A stretch of DNA of 64,000 nucleotides from Crossaster papposus (lineage: Eukaryota; Echinodermata; Asteroidea; Velatida; Solasteridae). The stretch covers positions 124,001 to 188,000 of the forward strand of contig JBAIAA010000786.1 in the NCBI GenBank assembly GCA_037893245.1, written 5' to 3'. The notes under the pieces are model-generated. The model saw only the letters and a program-made list of their open reading frames with translations, ran no database searches and was not told where the DNA came from. The position numbers and the translations under genes are program-made. Each line of letters begins with the position of its first letter. Position 1 is the stretch's first letter. Below, in pieces: positions 1 to 10,538 of this stretch.

Positions 1-26
1 TTTAGAAACATACATGTTAACAAAAT
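1..26 (-). other. Partial spacer at the left edge
   Basis: The last 26 bp of a unit spacer, with T4 at 22-25 for gene 27. It reads AGAAACATAC where most spacers have AGAAAAATAC. Confidence 0.85.
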
Positions 27-97
27 TGCACCGGCCGGGAATCGAACCCGGGCCTCCCGCGTGGGAGGCGAGAATTCTACCACTGAACCACCGGTGC
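27..97 (-). tRNA. tRNA-Gly(CCC)
   Basis: Single change G34 to C turns loop CTGCCAC into CTCCCAC, anticodon CCC (63-65), reading GGG. U33 and the rest of the cloverleaf are consensus, so this copy looks functional. First complete gene of the window; its right neighbour is a U27/U43 copy. Confidence 0.93.
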
Positions 98-167
98 TTC
101 GCACGATTTCCTAAACACTCATTTCAGTTGAAAATACAATATTTAGAAAAATACATGTTAACAAAAT

Positions 168-238
168 TGCACCGGCCGGGAATCGAACCCGGGCCTACCG
201 CGTGGCAGGCGAAAATTCTACCACTGAACCACCGGTGC
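168..238 (-). tRNA. tRNA-Gly(GCC), U27/U43 family (22 copies)
   Basis: C27 to U and G43 to U occur together and turn the outermost anticodon-stem pair into U-U. Other members start at 732, 1578, 4539, 5674, 6661, 7507, 8776, 11878, 13013, 14000, 14846, 16115, 27253, 47751, 48033, 50148, 50430, 51557, 51839, 56209 and 61143. Those at 48033, 50430, 51839, 56209 and 61143 also have A21 to G. Anticodon and remaining arms are intact. Confidence 0.88.
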
Positions 239-287
239 TTCGCACGATTTCCTAAACACTCATTTCAGTTGAAAATACAATATTTAG

Positions 288-292
288 AAAAA
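288..292 (-). terminator. Backup T5 tract in the spacer
   Basis: The minus strand reads TTTTT about 17-21 nt downstream of the tRNA 3' end, in a context present in most units. It could catch Pol III that reads through the minimal T4, giving a longer trailer. Its use is inferred. Confidence 0.55.
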
Positions 293-303
293 TAAATGTT
301 AAC

Positions 304-307
304 AAAA
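304..307 (-). terminator. Pol III T4 terminator of the reference copy
   Basis: After A73 the minus strand reads A then TTTT then G, so the predicted trailer is about one to five nucleotides. The element sits at S-5 to S-2 of nearly every unit. T4 is the minimal animal Pol III terminator. A T5 tract at 288-292 (S-21 to S-17) offers a backup. Confidence 0.85.
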
Positions 308-319
308 TTGCACCGGCCG

Positions 320-330
320 GGAATCGAACC
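320..330 (-). promoter_or_regulatory. Pol III B box of the reference copy
   Basis: On the minus strand this reads GGTTCGATTCC, the canonical TFIIIC B box (bases 52-62), at S+11 to S+21 of each gene. A common array variant has A at base 57, which the consensus tolerates. Copies with G53 to A (450, 1296), G52 to C (22742) or C61 to U weaken it. Confidence 0.92.
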
Positions 331-361
331 CGGGCCTCCCGCGTGGCAGGCGAGAATTCTA

Positions 362-372
362 CCACTGAACCA
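362..372 (-). promoter_or_regulatory. Pol III A box of the reference copy
   Basis: On the minus strand this reads TGGTTCAGTGG, tRNA bases 8-19, an exact fit to the eukaryotic A-box consensus. The same element lies at S+53 to S+63 in each gene. Copies with U8, U11, A14, U16 or G18 substitutions alter it. Confidence 0.9.
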
Positions 373-379
373 CCGGTGC

Positions 380-449
380 TTCGCACGATTTCCTAAACAC
401 TCATTTCAGTTGAAAATACAATATTTAGAAAAATACATGTTAACAAAAT
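380..449 (-). other. 70-bp spacer and 5' flank of the reference copy
   Basis: AT-rich spacer between consecutive genes. Reading the minus strand towards the gene it contains the terminator region of the neighbour, a GTTAAC palindrome, an AT-rich TATA-like stretch about 35-49 bp upstream (414-428) and a short leader ending GTGCGAA next to base 1. Common spacer variants across the array distinguish subfamilies at CATTTCAG (CATTCCAG, CATGCCAG, CATTTTAG, CATTTCATTTAA), at ACAATAT (GCAATAT, AAAATAT) and at TTCCTAAA (TTCTTAAA, TTCATAAA, TTACTAAA). I see no other gene or element in it. Confidence 0.8.
414..428 (-). promoter_or_regulatory. TATA-like AT-rich stretch upstream of the reference copy
   Basis: On the minus strand this reads CTAAATATTGTATTT, 35-49 bp upstream of base 1, repeated in every unit. 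Upstream AT-rich elements help TFIIIB placement on some animal tRNA genes. It is slightly far for a classical -30 TATA, so a role is uncertain. Confidence 0.35.
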
Positions 450-520
450 TGCACCGGCCGGGAATCGAATCCGGGCCTCCCGCGTGGGAGGCGAGAATTC
501 TACCACTGAACCACCGGTGC
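450..520 (-). tRNA. tRNA-Gly(CCC), B-box variant
   Basis: Anticodon CCC, plus G53 to A, which breaks G53-C61 and changes the B box to GATTCGATTCC. Transcription and T-arm folding are probably reduced. Confidence 0.85.
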
Positions 521-590
521 TTCGCACGATTTCCTAAACACTCATTTCAGTTGAAAATACAATATTTAGAAAAATACATGTTAACAAAAT

Positions 591-661
591 TGCACCGGCC
601 GGGAATCGAACCCGGGCCTCCCGCGTGGGAGGCGAGAATTCTACCACTGAACCACCGGTGC
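591..661 (-). tRNA. tRNA-Gly(CCC)
   Basis: Anticodon CCC with otherwise consensus body. Second of a CCC pair within the 6-unit repeat. Confidence 0.93.
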
Positions 662-1295
662 TTCGCACGATTTCCTAAACACTCATTTCAGTTGAAAATA
701 CAATATTTAGAAAAATACATGTTAACAAAATTGCACCGGCCGGGAATCGAACCCGGGCCTACCGCGTGGCAGGCGAAAATTCTACCACTGAACCACCGGT
801 GCTTCGCACGATTTCCTAAACACTCATTTCAGTTGAAAATACAATATTTAGAAAAATACATGTTAACAAAATTGCACCGGCCGGGAATCGAACCCGGGCC
901 TCCCGCGTGGCAGGCGAGAATTCTACCACTGAACCACCGGTGCTTCGCACGATTTCCTAAACACTCATTCCAGTTGAAAATACAATATTTAGAAAAATAC
1001 ATGTTAACAAAATTGCACCGGCCGGGAATCGAACCCGGGCCTCCCGCGTGGCAGGCGAGAATGCTACCACTGAACCACCGGTGCTTCGCACGATTTCCTA
1101 AACACTCATTTCAGTTGAAAATACAATATTTAGAAAAATACATGTTAACAAAATTTCACCGGCCGGGAATCGAACCCGGGCCTCCCGCGTGGCAGGCGAG
1201 AATTCTACCACTGAACCACCGGTGCTTCGCACGATTTCCTAAACACTCATTCCAGTTGAAAAAAAAATATTTAGAAAAATACATGTTAACAAAAT

Positions 1296-1366
1296 TGCAC
1301 CGGCCGGGAATCGAATCCGGGCCTCCCGCGTGGGAGGCGAGAATTCTACCACTGAACCACCGGTGC
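1296..1366 (-). tRNA. tRNA-Gly(CCC), B-box variant
   Basis: Same CCC plus G53 to A combination as the copy 846 bp to the left, showing block duplication. Confidence 0.85.
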
Positions 1367-1436
1367 TTCGCACGATTTCCTAAACACTCATTTCAGTTGA
1401 AAATACAATATTTAGAAAAATACATGTTAACAAAAT

Positions 1437-1507
1437 TGCACCGGCCGGGAATCGAACCCGGGCCTCCCGCGTGGGAGGCGAGAATTCTACCACTGAACCA
1501 CCGGTGC
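1437..1507 (-). tRNA. tRNA-Gly(CCC)
   Basis: Anticodon CCC, otherwise consensus; the +846 bp counterpart of the copy at 591. Confidence 0.93.
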
Positions 1508-4397
1508 TTCGCACGATTTCCTAAACACTCATTTCAGTTGAAAATACAATATTTAGAAAAATACATGTTAACAAAATTGCACCGGCCGGGAATCGAACCC
1601 GGGCCTACCGCGTGGCAGGCGAAAATTCTACCACTGAACCACCGGTGCTTCGCACGATTTCCTAAACACTCATTTCAGTTGAAAATACAATATTTAGAAA
1701 AATACATGTTAACAAAATTGCACCGGCCGGGAATCGAACCCGGGCCTCCCGCGTGGCAGGCGAGAATTCTACCACTGAACCACCGGTGCTTCGCACGATT
1801 TCCTAAACACTCATTCCAGTTGAAAATACAATATTTAGAAAAATACATGTTAACAAAATTGCACCGGCCGGGAATCGAACCCGGGCCTCCCGCGTGGCAG
1901 GCGAGAATGCTACCACTGAACCACCGGTGCTTCGCACGATTTCCTAAACACTCATTTCAGTTGAAAATACAATATTTAGAAAAATACATGTTAACAAAAT
2001 TTCACCGGCCGGGAATCGAACCCGGGCCTCCCGCGTGGCAGGCGAGAATTCTACCACTGAACCACCGGTGCTTCGCACGATTTCCTAAACACTCATTCCA
2101 GTTGAAAAAAAAATATTTAGAAAAATACATGTTAACAAAATTGCACCGGCCGGGAATCGAACCCGGGCCTCCCGCGTGGCAGGCGAGAATTCTACCACTG
2201 AACCACCGGTGCTTCGCACGATTTCCTAAACACTCATTTCAGTTGAAAATACAATATTTAGAAAAATACATGTTAACAAAATTGCACCGGCCGGGAATCG
2301 AACCCGGGCCTCCCGCGTGGCAGGCGAGAATTATACCACTGAACCACCGGTGCTTCGCACGATTTCCTAAACACTCATTCCAGTTGAAAATACAATATTT
2401 AGAAAAATACATGTTAACAAAATTGCACCGGCCGGGAATCGAACCCGGGCCTCCCGCGTGGCAGGCGAGAATTCTACCACTGAGCCACCGGTGCTTCGCA
2501 CGATTTACTAAACACTCATTTCAGTTGAAAATGCAATATTTAGAAAAATACATGTTAACAAAATTGCACCGGCCGGGAATTGAACCCGGGCCTCCCGCGT
2601 GGCAGGCGAGAATTCTACCACTGAACCACCGGTGCTTCGCACGATTTCTTAAACACTCATTTCAGTTGAAAATACAATATTTAGAAAAATACATGTTAAC
2701 AAAATTGCACCGGCCGGGAATCGAACCCGGGCCTCCCGCGTGGCAGGCGAGAATTCTACCACTGAACCACCGGTGCTTCGCACGATTTCCTAAACACTCA
2801 TTCCAGTTGAAAATACAATATTTAGAAAAATACATGTTAACAAAATTGCACCGGCCGGGAATCGAACCCGGACCTCCCGCGTGGCAGGCGAGAATTCTAC
2901 CACTGAACCACCGGTGCTTCGCACGATTTCCTAAACACTCATTCCAGTTGAAAATACAATATTTAGAAAAATACATGTTAACAAAATTGCACCGGCCGGG
3001 AATTGAACCCGGGCTTCCCGCGTGGCAGGCGAGAATTCTACCACTGAACCACCGGTGCTTCGCACGATTTCTTAAACACTCATTTCAGTTGAAAATACAA
3101 TATTTAGAAAAATACATGTTAACAAAATTGCACCGGCCGGGAATCGAACCCGGGCCTCCCGCGTGGCAGGCGAGAATTCTACCACTGAACCACCGGTGCT
3201 TCGCACGATTTCCTAAACACTCATTCCAGTTGAAAATACAATATTTAGAAAAATACATGTTAACAAAATTGCACCGGCCGGGAATCGAACCCGGACCTCC
3301 CGCGTGGCAGGCGAGAATTCTACCACTGAACCACCGGTGCTTCGCACGATTTCCTAAACACTCATTCCAGTTGAAAATACAATATTTAGAAAAATACATG
3401 TTAACAAAATTGCACCGGCCGGGAATCGAACCCGGGCCTCCCGCGTGGCAGGCGAGAATTCTACCACTGAACCACCGGTGCTTCGCACGATTTCCTAAAC
3501 ACTCATTCCAGATGAAAATACAATATTTAGAAAAATACATGTTAACAAAATTGCACCGGCCGGGAATCGAACCCGGGCCTCCCGCGTGGCAGGCGAGAAT
3601 TCTACCACTGAACCACCGGTGCTTCGCACGATTTCCTAAACACTCATGCCAGTTGAAAATACAATATTTAGAAAAATACATGTTAACAAAATTGCACCGG
3701 CCGGGAATCGAACCCGGGCCTCCCGCGTGGCAGGCGAGAATTCTACCACTGAACCACCGGTGCTTCGCACGATTTCCTAAACACTCATTCCAGTTGAAAA
3801 TACAATATTTAGAAAAATACATGTTAACAAAATTGCACCGGCCGGGAATCGAACCCGGGCCTCCCGCGTGGCAGGCGAGAATTCTACCCCTGAACCACCG
3901 GTGCTTCGCACGATTTCCTAAACACTCATTTCAGTTGAAAATACAATATTTAGAAAAATACATGTTAACAAAATTGCACCGGCCGGGAATCGAACCCGGG
4001 CCTCCCGAGTGGCAGGCGAGAATTCTACCACTGAACCACCGGTGCTTCGCACGATTTCCTAAACACTCATTTCAGTTGAAAATACAATATTTAGAAAAAT
4101 ACATGTTAACAAAATTGCACCGGCCGGGAATCGAACCCGGGCCTCCCGCGTGGCAGGCGAGAATTCTACCACTGAACCACCGGTGCTTCGCACGATTTCC
4201 TAAACACTCATTCCAGTTGAAAATACAATATTTAGAAAAATACCTGTTAACAAAATTGCACCGGCCGGGAATCGAACCCGGGCCTCCCGCGTGGCAGGCG
4301 AGAATTCTACCACTGAACCACCGGTGCTTCGCACGATTTCCTAAACACTCTTGCCAGTTGAAAATACAATATTTAGAAAAATACATGTTAACAAAAT

Positions 4398-4468
4398 TGC
4401 ACCGGCCGGGAATCGAACCCGGGCCTCCCGCGTGGGAGGCGAGAATTCTACCACTGAACCACCGGTGC
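4398..4468 (-). tRNA. tRNA-Gly(CCC)
   Basis: Isolated CCC copy with consensus body, followed on the right by a U27/U43 copy. Its counterpart in the 7339-bp duplication is 11737. Confidence 0.93.
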
Positions 4469-4934
4469 TTCGCACGATTTCCTAAACACTCATTTCAGTT
4501 GAAAATACAATATTTAGAAAAATACATGTTAACAAAATTGCACCGGCCGGGAATCGAACCCGGGCCTACCGCGTGGCAGGCGAAAATTCTACCACTGAAC
4601 CACCGGTGCTTCGCACGATTTCCTAAACACTCATTCCAGTTGAAAATACAATATTTAGAAAAATACATGTTAACAAAATTGTACCGGCCGGGAATCGAAC
4701 CCGGGCCTCCCGCGTGGCAGGCGAGAATTCTACCACTGAACCACCGGTGCTTCGCACGATTTCCTAAACACTCATGCCAGTTGAAAATACAATATTTAGA
4801 AAAATACATGTTAACAAAATTGCACCGGCCGGGAATCGAACCCGGGCCTCCCGCGTGGCAGGCGAGAATTCTACCACTGAACCACCGGTGCTTCGCACGA
4901 TTTCCTAAACACTCATTCCAGTTGAAAATACAAT

Positions 4935-4948
4935 ATTTAGAATTTAGA
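4935..4948. repeat. 7-bp spacer duplication (ATTTAGA x2), copy 1
   Basis: Tandem duplication that shifts the 141-bp phase by 7. It lies upstream of the gene on its left (4821) and separates runs 1 and 2. Confidence 0.92.
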
Positions 4949-5109
4949 AAAATACATGTTAACAAAATTGCACCGGCCGGGAATCGAACCCGGGCCTCCC
5001 GCGTGGCAGGCGAGAATTCTACCACTGAACCACCGGTGCTTCGCACGATTTCCTAAACACTCATTTCAGTTGAAAATACAATATTTAGAAAAATACATGT
5101 TAACAAAAT

Positions 5110-5180
5110 TGCACCGGCCGGGAATCGAACCCGGGCCTCCCGCGTGGGAGGCGAGAATTCTACCACCGAACCACCGGTGC
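5110..5180 (-). tRNA. tRNA-Gly(CCC), A14 to G
   Basis: CCC with A14 to G, which removes the conserved partner of U8 and alters the A box. Stability is probably lower. Confidence 0.85.
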
Positions 5181-5250
5181 TTCGCACGATTTCCTAAACA
5201 CTCATTTCAGTTGAAAATACAATATTTAGAAAAATACATGTTAACAAAAT

Positions 5251-5321
5251 TGCACCGGCCGGGAATCGAACCCGGGCCTCCCGCGTGGGAGGCGAGAATT
5301 ATACCACTGAACCACCGGTGC
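5251..5321 (-). tRNA. tRNA-Gly(CCC), G22 to U
   Basis: CCC with G22 to U, breaking D-stem pair C13-G22. Confidence 0.85.
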
Positions 5322-5391
5322 TTCGCACGATTTCCTAAACACTCATTTCAGTTGAAAATACAATATTTAGAAAAATACATGTTAACAAAAT

Positions 5392-5462
5392 TGCACCGGC
5401 CGGGAATCGAACCCGGGCCTCCCGCGTGGGAGGCGAGAATTCTACCACCGAACCACCGGTGC
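5392..5462 (-). tRNA. tRNA-Gly(CCC), A14 to G
   Basis: Repeat of the 5110 variant 282 bp away, part of a two-unit duplication. Confidence 0.85.
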
Positions 5463-5532
5463 TTCGCACGATTTCCTAAACACTCATTTCAGTTGAAAAT
5501 ACAATATTTAGAAAAATACATGTTAACAAAAT

Positions 5533-5603
5533 TGCACCGGCCGGGAATCGAACCCGGGCCTCCCGCGTGGGAGGCGAGAATTATACCACTGAACCACCGG
5601 TGC
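5533..5603 (-). tRNA. tRNA-Gly(CCC), G22 to U
   Basis: Repeat of the 5251 variant 282 bp away; last of four consecutive CCC genes. Confidence 0.85.
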
Positions 5604-6378
5604 TTCGCACGATTTCCTAAACACTCATTTCAGTTGAAAATACAATATTTAGAAAAATACATGTTAACAAAATTGCACCGGCCGGGAATCGAACCCGGGC
5701 CTACCGCGTGGCAGGCGAAAATTCTACCACTGAACCACCGGTGCTTCGCACGATTTCCTAAACACTCATTTCAGTTGAAAATACAATATTTAGAAAAATA
5801 CATGTTAACAAAATTGCACCGGCCGGGAATCGAACCCGGGCCTCCCGCGTGGCAGGCGAGAATTCTACCACTGAACCACCGGTGCTTCGCACGATTTCCT
5901 AAACACTCATTTCAGTTGAAAATACAATATTTAGAAAAATACATGTTAACAAAATTGCACCGGCCGGGAATCGAACCCGGGCCTCCCGCGTGGCAGGCGA
6001 GAATTCTACCACTGAACCACCGGTGCTTCGCACGATTTCCTAAACACTCATTTCAGTTGAAAATGCAATATTTAGAAAAATACATGTTAACAAAATTGCA
6101 CCGGCCGGGAATTGAACCCGGGCCTCCCGCGTGGCAGGCGAGAATTCTACCACTGAACCACCGGTGCTTCGCACGATTTCTTAAACACTCATTTCAGTTG
6201 AAAATACAATATTTAGAAAAATACATGTTAACAAAATTGCACCGGCCGGGAATCGAACCCGGGCCTCCCGCGTGGCAGGCGAGAATTCTACCACTGAACC
6301 ACCGGTGCTTCGCACGATTTCCTAAACACTCATTCCAGTTGAAAATACAATATTTAGAAAAATACATGTTAACAAAAT

Positions 6379-6449
6379 TGCACCGGCCGGGAATCGAACC
6401 CGGGCCTCCCGCGTGGGAGGCGAGAATTCTACCACCGAACCACCGGTGC
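6379..6449 (-). tRNA. tRNA-Gly(CCC), A14 to G
   Basis: CCC with A14 to G; the same pair order (A14G copy then G22U copy) as at 5110-5321. Confidence 0.85.
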
Positions 6450-6519
6450 TTCGCACGATTTCCTAAACACTCATTTCAGTTGAAAATACAATATTTAGAA
6501 AAATACATGTTAACAAAAT

Positions 6520-6590
6520 TGCACCGGCCGGGAATCGAACCCGGGCCTCCCGCCTGGGAGGCGAGAATTATACCACTGAACCACCGGTGC
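6520..6590 (-). tRNA. tRNA-Gly(CCC), G22 to U and C38 to G
   Basis: CCC with broken C13-G22 and a C38 to G change in the anticodon loop next to A37. Decoding competence is doubtful. Confidence 0.8.
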
Positions 6591-9480
6591 TTCGCACGAT
6601 TTCCTAAACACTCATTTCAGTTGAAAATACAATATTTAGAAAAATACATGTTAACAAAATTGCACCGGCCGGGAATCGAACCCGGGCCTACCGCGTGGCA
6701 GGCGAAAATTCTACCACTGAACCACCGGTGCTTCGCACGATTCCCTAAACACTCATTTCAGTTGAAAATACAATATTTAGAAAAATACATGTTAACAAAA
6801 TTGCACCGGCCGGGAATCGAACCCGGGCCTCCCGCGTGGCAGGCGAGAATTCTACCACTGAACCACCGGTGCTTCGCACGATTTCCTAAACACTCATTTC
6901 AGTTGAAAATACAATATTTAGAAAAAAACATGTTAACAAAATTGCACCGGCCGGGAATCGAACCCGGGCCTCCCGCGTGGCAGGCGAGAATTCTACCACT
7001 GAACCACCGGTGCTTCGCACGATTTCCTAAACACTCATTTCAGTTGAAAATGCAATATTTAGAAAAATACATGTTAACAAAATTGCACCGGCCGGGAATT
7101 GAACCCGGGCCTCCCACGTGGCAGGCGAGAATTCTACCACTGAACCACCGGTGCTTCGCACGATTTCTTAAACACTCGTTTCAGTTGAAAATACAATATT
7201 TAGAAAAATACATGTTAACAAAATTGCACCGGCCGGGAATCGAACCCGGGCCTCCCGCGTGGCAGGCGAGAATTCTACCACTGAACCACCGGTGCTTCGC
7301 ACGATTTCCTAAACACTCATTTCAGTTGAAAATACAATATTTAGAAAAATACATGTTAACAAAATTGCACCGGCCGGGAATCGAACCCGGGCCTCCCGCG
7401 TGGCAGGCGAGAATTATACCACTGAACCACCGGTGCTTCGCACGATTTCCTAAACACTCATTTCAGTTGAAAATACAATATTTAGAAAAATACATGTTAA
7501 CAAAATTGCACCGGCCGGGAATCGAAGCCGGGCCTACCGCGTGGCAGGCGAAAATTCTACCACTGAACCACCGGTGCTTCGCACGATTCCCTAAACACTC
7601 ATTTCAGTTGAAAATACAATATTTAGAAAAATACATGTTAACAAAATTGCACCGGCCGGGAATCGAACCCGGGCCTCCCGCGTGGCAGGCGAGAATTCTA
7701 CCACTGAACCACCGGTGCTTCGCACGATTTCCTAAACACTCATTTCAGTTGAAAATACAATATTTAGAAAAATACATGTTAACAAAATTGCACCGGCCGG
7801 GAATCGAACCCGGGCCTCCCGCGTGGCAGGCGAGAATTCTACCACTGAACCACCGGTGCTTCGCACGATTTCCTAAACACTCATTTCAGTTGAAAATGCA
7901 ATATTTAGAAAAATACATGTTAACAAAATTGCACCGGCCGGGAATTGAACCCGGGCCTCCCGCGTGGCAGGCGAGAATTCTACCACTGAACCACCGGTGC
8001 TTCGCACGATTTCTTAAACACTCATTTCAGTTGAAAATACAATATTTAGAAAAATACATGTTAACAAAATTGCACCGGCCGGGAATCGAACCCGGGCCTC
8101 CCGCGTGGCAGGCGAGAATTCTACCACTGAACCACCGGTGCTTCGCACGATTTCCTAAACACTCATTCCAGTTGAAAATACAATATTTAGAAAAATACAT
8201 GTTAACAAAATTGCACCGGCCGGGAATCGAACCCGGGCCTCCCGCGTGGCAGGCGAGAATTCTACCACTGAACCACCGGTGCTTCGCACGATTTCCTAAA
8301 CACTCCTTCCAGTTGAAAATACAATATTTAGAAAAATACATGTTAACAAAATTGCACCGGCCGGGAATTGAACCCGGGCCTCCCACGTGGCAGGCGAGAA
8401 TTCTACCACTGAACCACCGGTGCTTCGCACGATTTCTTAAACACTCATTTCAGTTGAAAATACAATATTTAGAAAAATACATGTTAACAAAATTGCACCG
8501 GCCGGGAATCGAACCCGGGCCTCCCGCGTGGCAGGCGAGAATTCTACCACTGAACCACCGGTGCTTCGCACGATTTCCTAAACACTCATTTCAGTTGAAA
8601 ATACAATATTTAGAAAAATACATGTTAACAAAATTGCACCGGCCGGGAATCGAACCCGGGCCTCCCGCGTGGCAGGCGAGAATTATACCACTGAACCACC
8701 GGTGCTTCGCACGATTTCCTAAACACTCATTTCAGTTGAAAATACAATATTTAGAAAAATACATGTTAACAAAATTGCACCGGCCGGGAATCGAACCCGG
8801 GCCTACCGCGTGGCAGGCGAAAATTCTACCACTGAACCACCGGTGCTTCGCACGATTCCCTAAACACTCATTTCAGTTGAAAATACAATATTTAGAAAAA
8901 TACATGTTAACAAAATTGCACCGGCCGGGAATCGAACCCGGGCCTCCCGCGTGGCAGGCGAGAATTCTACCACTGAACCACCGGTGCTTCGCACGATTTC
9001 CTAAACACTCATTTCAGTTGAAAATAAAATATTTAGAAAAATACATGTTAACAAAATTGCACCGGCCGGGAATCGAACCCGGGCCTCCCGCGTGGCAGGC
9101 GAGAATTCTACAACTGAACCACCGGTGCTTCGCACGATTTCCTAAACACTCATTTCAGTTGAAAATGCAATATTTAGAAAAATACATGTTAACAAAATTG
9201 CACCGGCCGGGAATTGAACCCGGGCCTCCCGCGTGGCAGGCGAGAATTCTACCACTGAACCACCGGTGCTTTGCACGATTTCTTAAACACTCATTTCAGT
9301 TGAAAATACAATATTTAGAAAAATACATGTTAACAAAATTGCACCGGCCGGGAATCGAACCCGGGCCTCCCGCGTGGCAGGCGAGAATTCTACCACTGAA
9401 CCACCGGTGCTTCGCACGAATTCCTAAACACTCATTCCAGTTGAAAATACAATATTTAGAAAAATACATGTTAACAAAAT

Positions 9481-9551
9481 TGCACCGGCCGGGAATCGAA
9501 CCCGGGCTTCCCGCGTGGCCGGCGAGAATTCTACCACTGAACCACCGGTGC
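9481..9551 (-). pseudogene. tRNA-Gly(GCC) with U33 to G
   Basis: The anticodon loop reads CGGCCAC instead of CTGCCAC. U33, which forms the U-turn of the anticodon loop, is replaced by G. Transcription signals are intact but decoding should be poor. Confidence 0.65.
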
Positions 9552-9762
9552 TTCGCACGATTTCCTAAACACTCATTACAGTTGAAAATACAATATTTAG
9601 AAAAATACATGTTAACAAAATTGCACCGGCCGGGAATTGAAACCGGGCCTCCCGCGTGGCAGGCGAGAATTCTACCACTGAACCACCGGTGCTTCGCACG
9701 ATTTCCTAAACACTCATGCCAGTTGAAAATACAATATTTAGAAAAATACATGTTAACAAAAT

Positions 9763-9833
9763 TGCACCGGCCGGGAATCGAACCCGGGCCTCCCGCGTGG
9801 CAGGCAAGAATTCTACCACTGAACCGCCGGTGC
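9763..9833 (-). tRNA. tRNA-Gly(GCC), U8 to C family (12 copies)
   Basis: U8 to C removes half of the conserved U8-A14 tertiary pair and changes the first A-box base. C29 to U accompanies it, leaving a U-G pair. Other members start at 17102, 26407, 29661, 30655, 32354, 33348, 35047, 36041, 37451, 38445 and 39855; 39855 also has C72 to A. Activity is probably reduced. Confidence 0.85.
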
Positions 9834-10467
9834 TTCGCACGATTTCCTAAACACTCATTCCAGTTGAAAATACAATATTTAGAAAAATACATGTTAACAA
9901 AATTGCACCGGCCGGGAATCGAACCCGGGCCTCCCGCGTGGCAGGCGAGAATTCTACCACTGAACCACCGGTGCTTCGCACGATTTCCTAAACACTCATT
10001 TCAGTTGAAAATACAATATTTAGAAAAATACATGTTAACAAAATTGCACCCGCCGGGAATCGAACCCGGGCCTCCCGCGTGGCAGGCGAGAATTCTACCA
10101 CTGAACCACCGGTGCTTCGCACGATTTCCTAAACACTCATTCCAGTTGAAAATACAATATTTAGAAAAATACATGTTAACAAAATTGCACCGGCCGGGAA
10201 TCGAACCCGGGCCTCCCGCGTGGCAGGCGAGAATTCTACCACTGAACCACCGGTGCTTCGCACGATTTCCTAAACACTCATTCCAGTTGAAAATACAATA
10301 TTTAGAAAAATACATGTTAACAAAATTGCACCTGCCGGGAATCGAACCCGGGCCTCCCGCGTGGCAGGCGAGAATTCTACCACTGAACCACCGGTGCTTC
10401 GCACGATTTCCTAAACACTCATTTCAGTTGAAAATACAATATTTAGAAAAATACATGTTAACAAAAT

Positions 10468-10538
10468 TGCATCGGCAGGGAATCGAACCCGGGCCTCCCG
10501 CGTGGCAGGCGAGAATTCTACCACTGAACCACCGGTGC
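10468..10538 (-). tRNA. tRNA-Gly(GCC), G69A/G64U family (15 copies)
   Basis: G69 to A mispairs with C4 in the acceptor stem and G64 to U mispairs with C50 in the T stem. Other members start at 17807, 19217, 19640, 20909, 23024, 31360, 34053, 36746, 39150, 40560, 42111, 55645, 60579 and 63680. The anticodon is GCC throughout. Confidence 0.85.

Larger units (their letters stand above)
309..379 (-). tRNA. tRNA-Gly(GCC), consensus reference copy
   Basis: This copy matches the array consensus and folds into a complete cloverleaf. The acceptor stem is GCACCGG/CCGGTGC with seven Watson-Crick pairs and discriminator A73. The D arm is GTTC/GAAT with G18G19. The anticodon stem is CTCGC/GCGGG (one U-G pair), with loop CTGCCAC giving anticodon GCC and U33. 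The variable loop is four bases (AGGC). The T arm is CCGGG/CCCGG with loop TTCGATT. The product carries glycine to GGC and GGU codons in the cytosol. CCA is not encoded, as in eukaryotic nuclear genes. The body closely resembles animal tRNA-Gly(GCC). Confidence 0.97.
450..2141. repeat. Two tandem 846-bp (6-unit) repeats
   Basis: The variant order CCC with G53A, CCC, U27/U43, GCC, A23C, C72A occurs twice in succession (starts 450 and 1296), including the odd GAAAAAAAAATATTT spacer after the sixth copy. Confidence 0.88.
27..4891 (-). tRNA. Run 1: 35 tRNA-Gly genes, S = 27+141k, k=0-34
   Basis: Each gene spans S to S+70. Anticodon CCC at k=0,3,4,9,10,31; GCC elsewhere. U27/U43 mismatch copies at k=1,5,11,32. 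Other notable copies: A23 to C at 1014 and 1860; C72 to A at 1155 and 2001; G22 to U at 2283; U11 to C at 2424; U16 to G at 3834; G39 to U, breaking C31-G39, at 3975; G71 to A at 4680. The run ends at a 7-bp spacer duplication. Confidence 0.95.
5110..5673. repeat. Two tandem 282-bp (2-unit) repeats of CCC genes
   Basis: The pair CCC with A14G and CCC with G22U occurs twice in succession, giving four adjacent CCC genes. Confidence 0.88.

Noticed and set aside
157-162. GTTAAC palindrome in each spacer as a protein-binding or recombination site
   Set aside because: Six bases, conserved only because the whole unit is. Block boundaries do not consistently fall there.
296-5056. 1586-codon plus-strand open frame
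   Set aside because: It is a 47-residue repeat read antisense through the tRNA array. Its ends fall at chance variants and phase-shifting indels, and each repeat contains a complete tRNA gene on the other strand.
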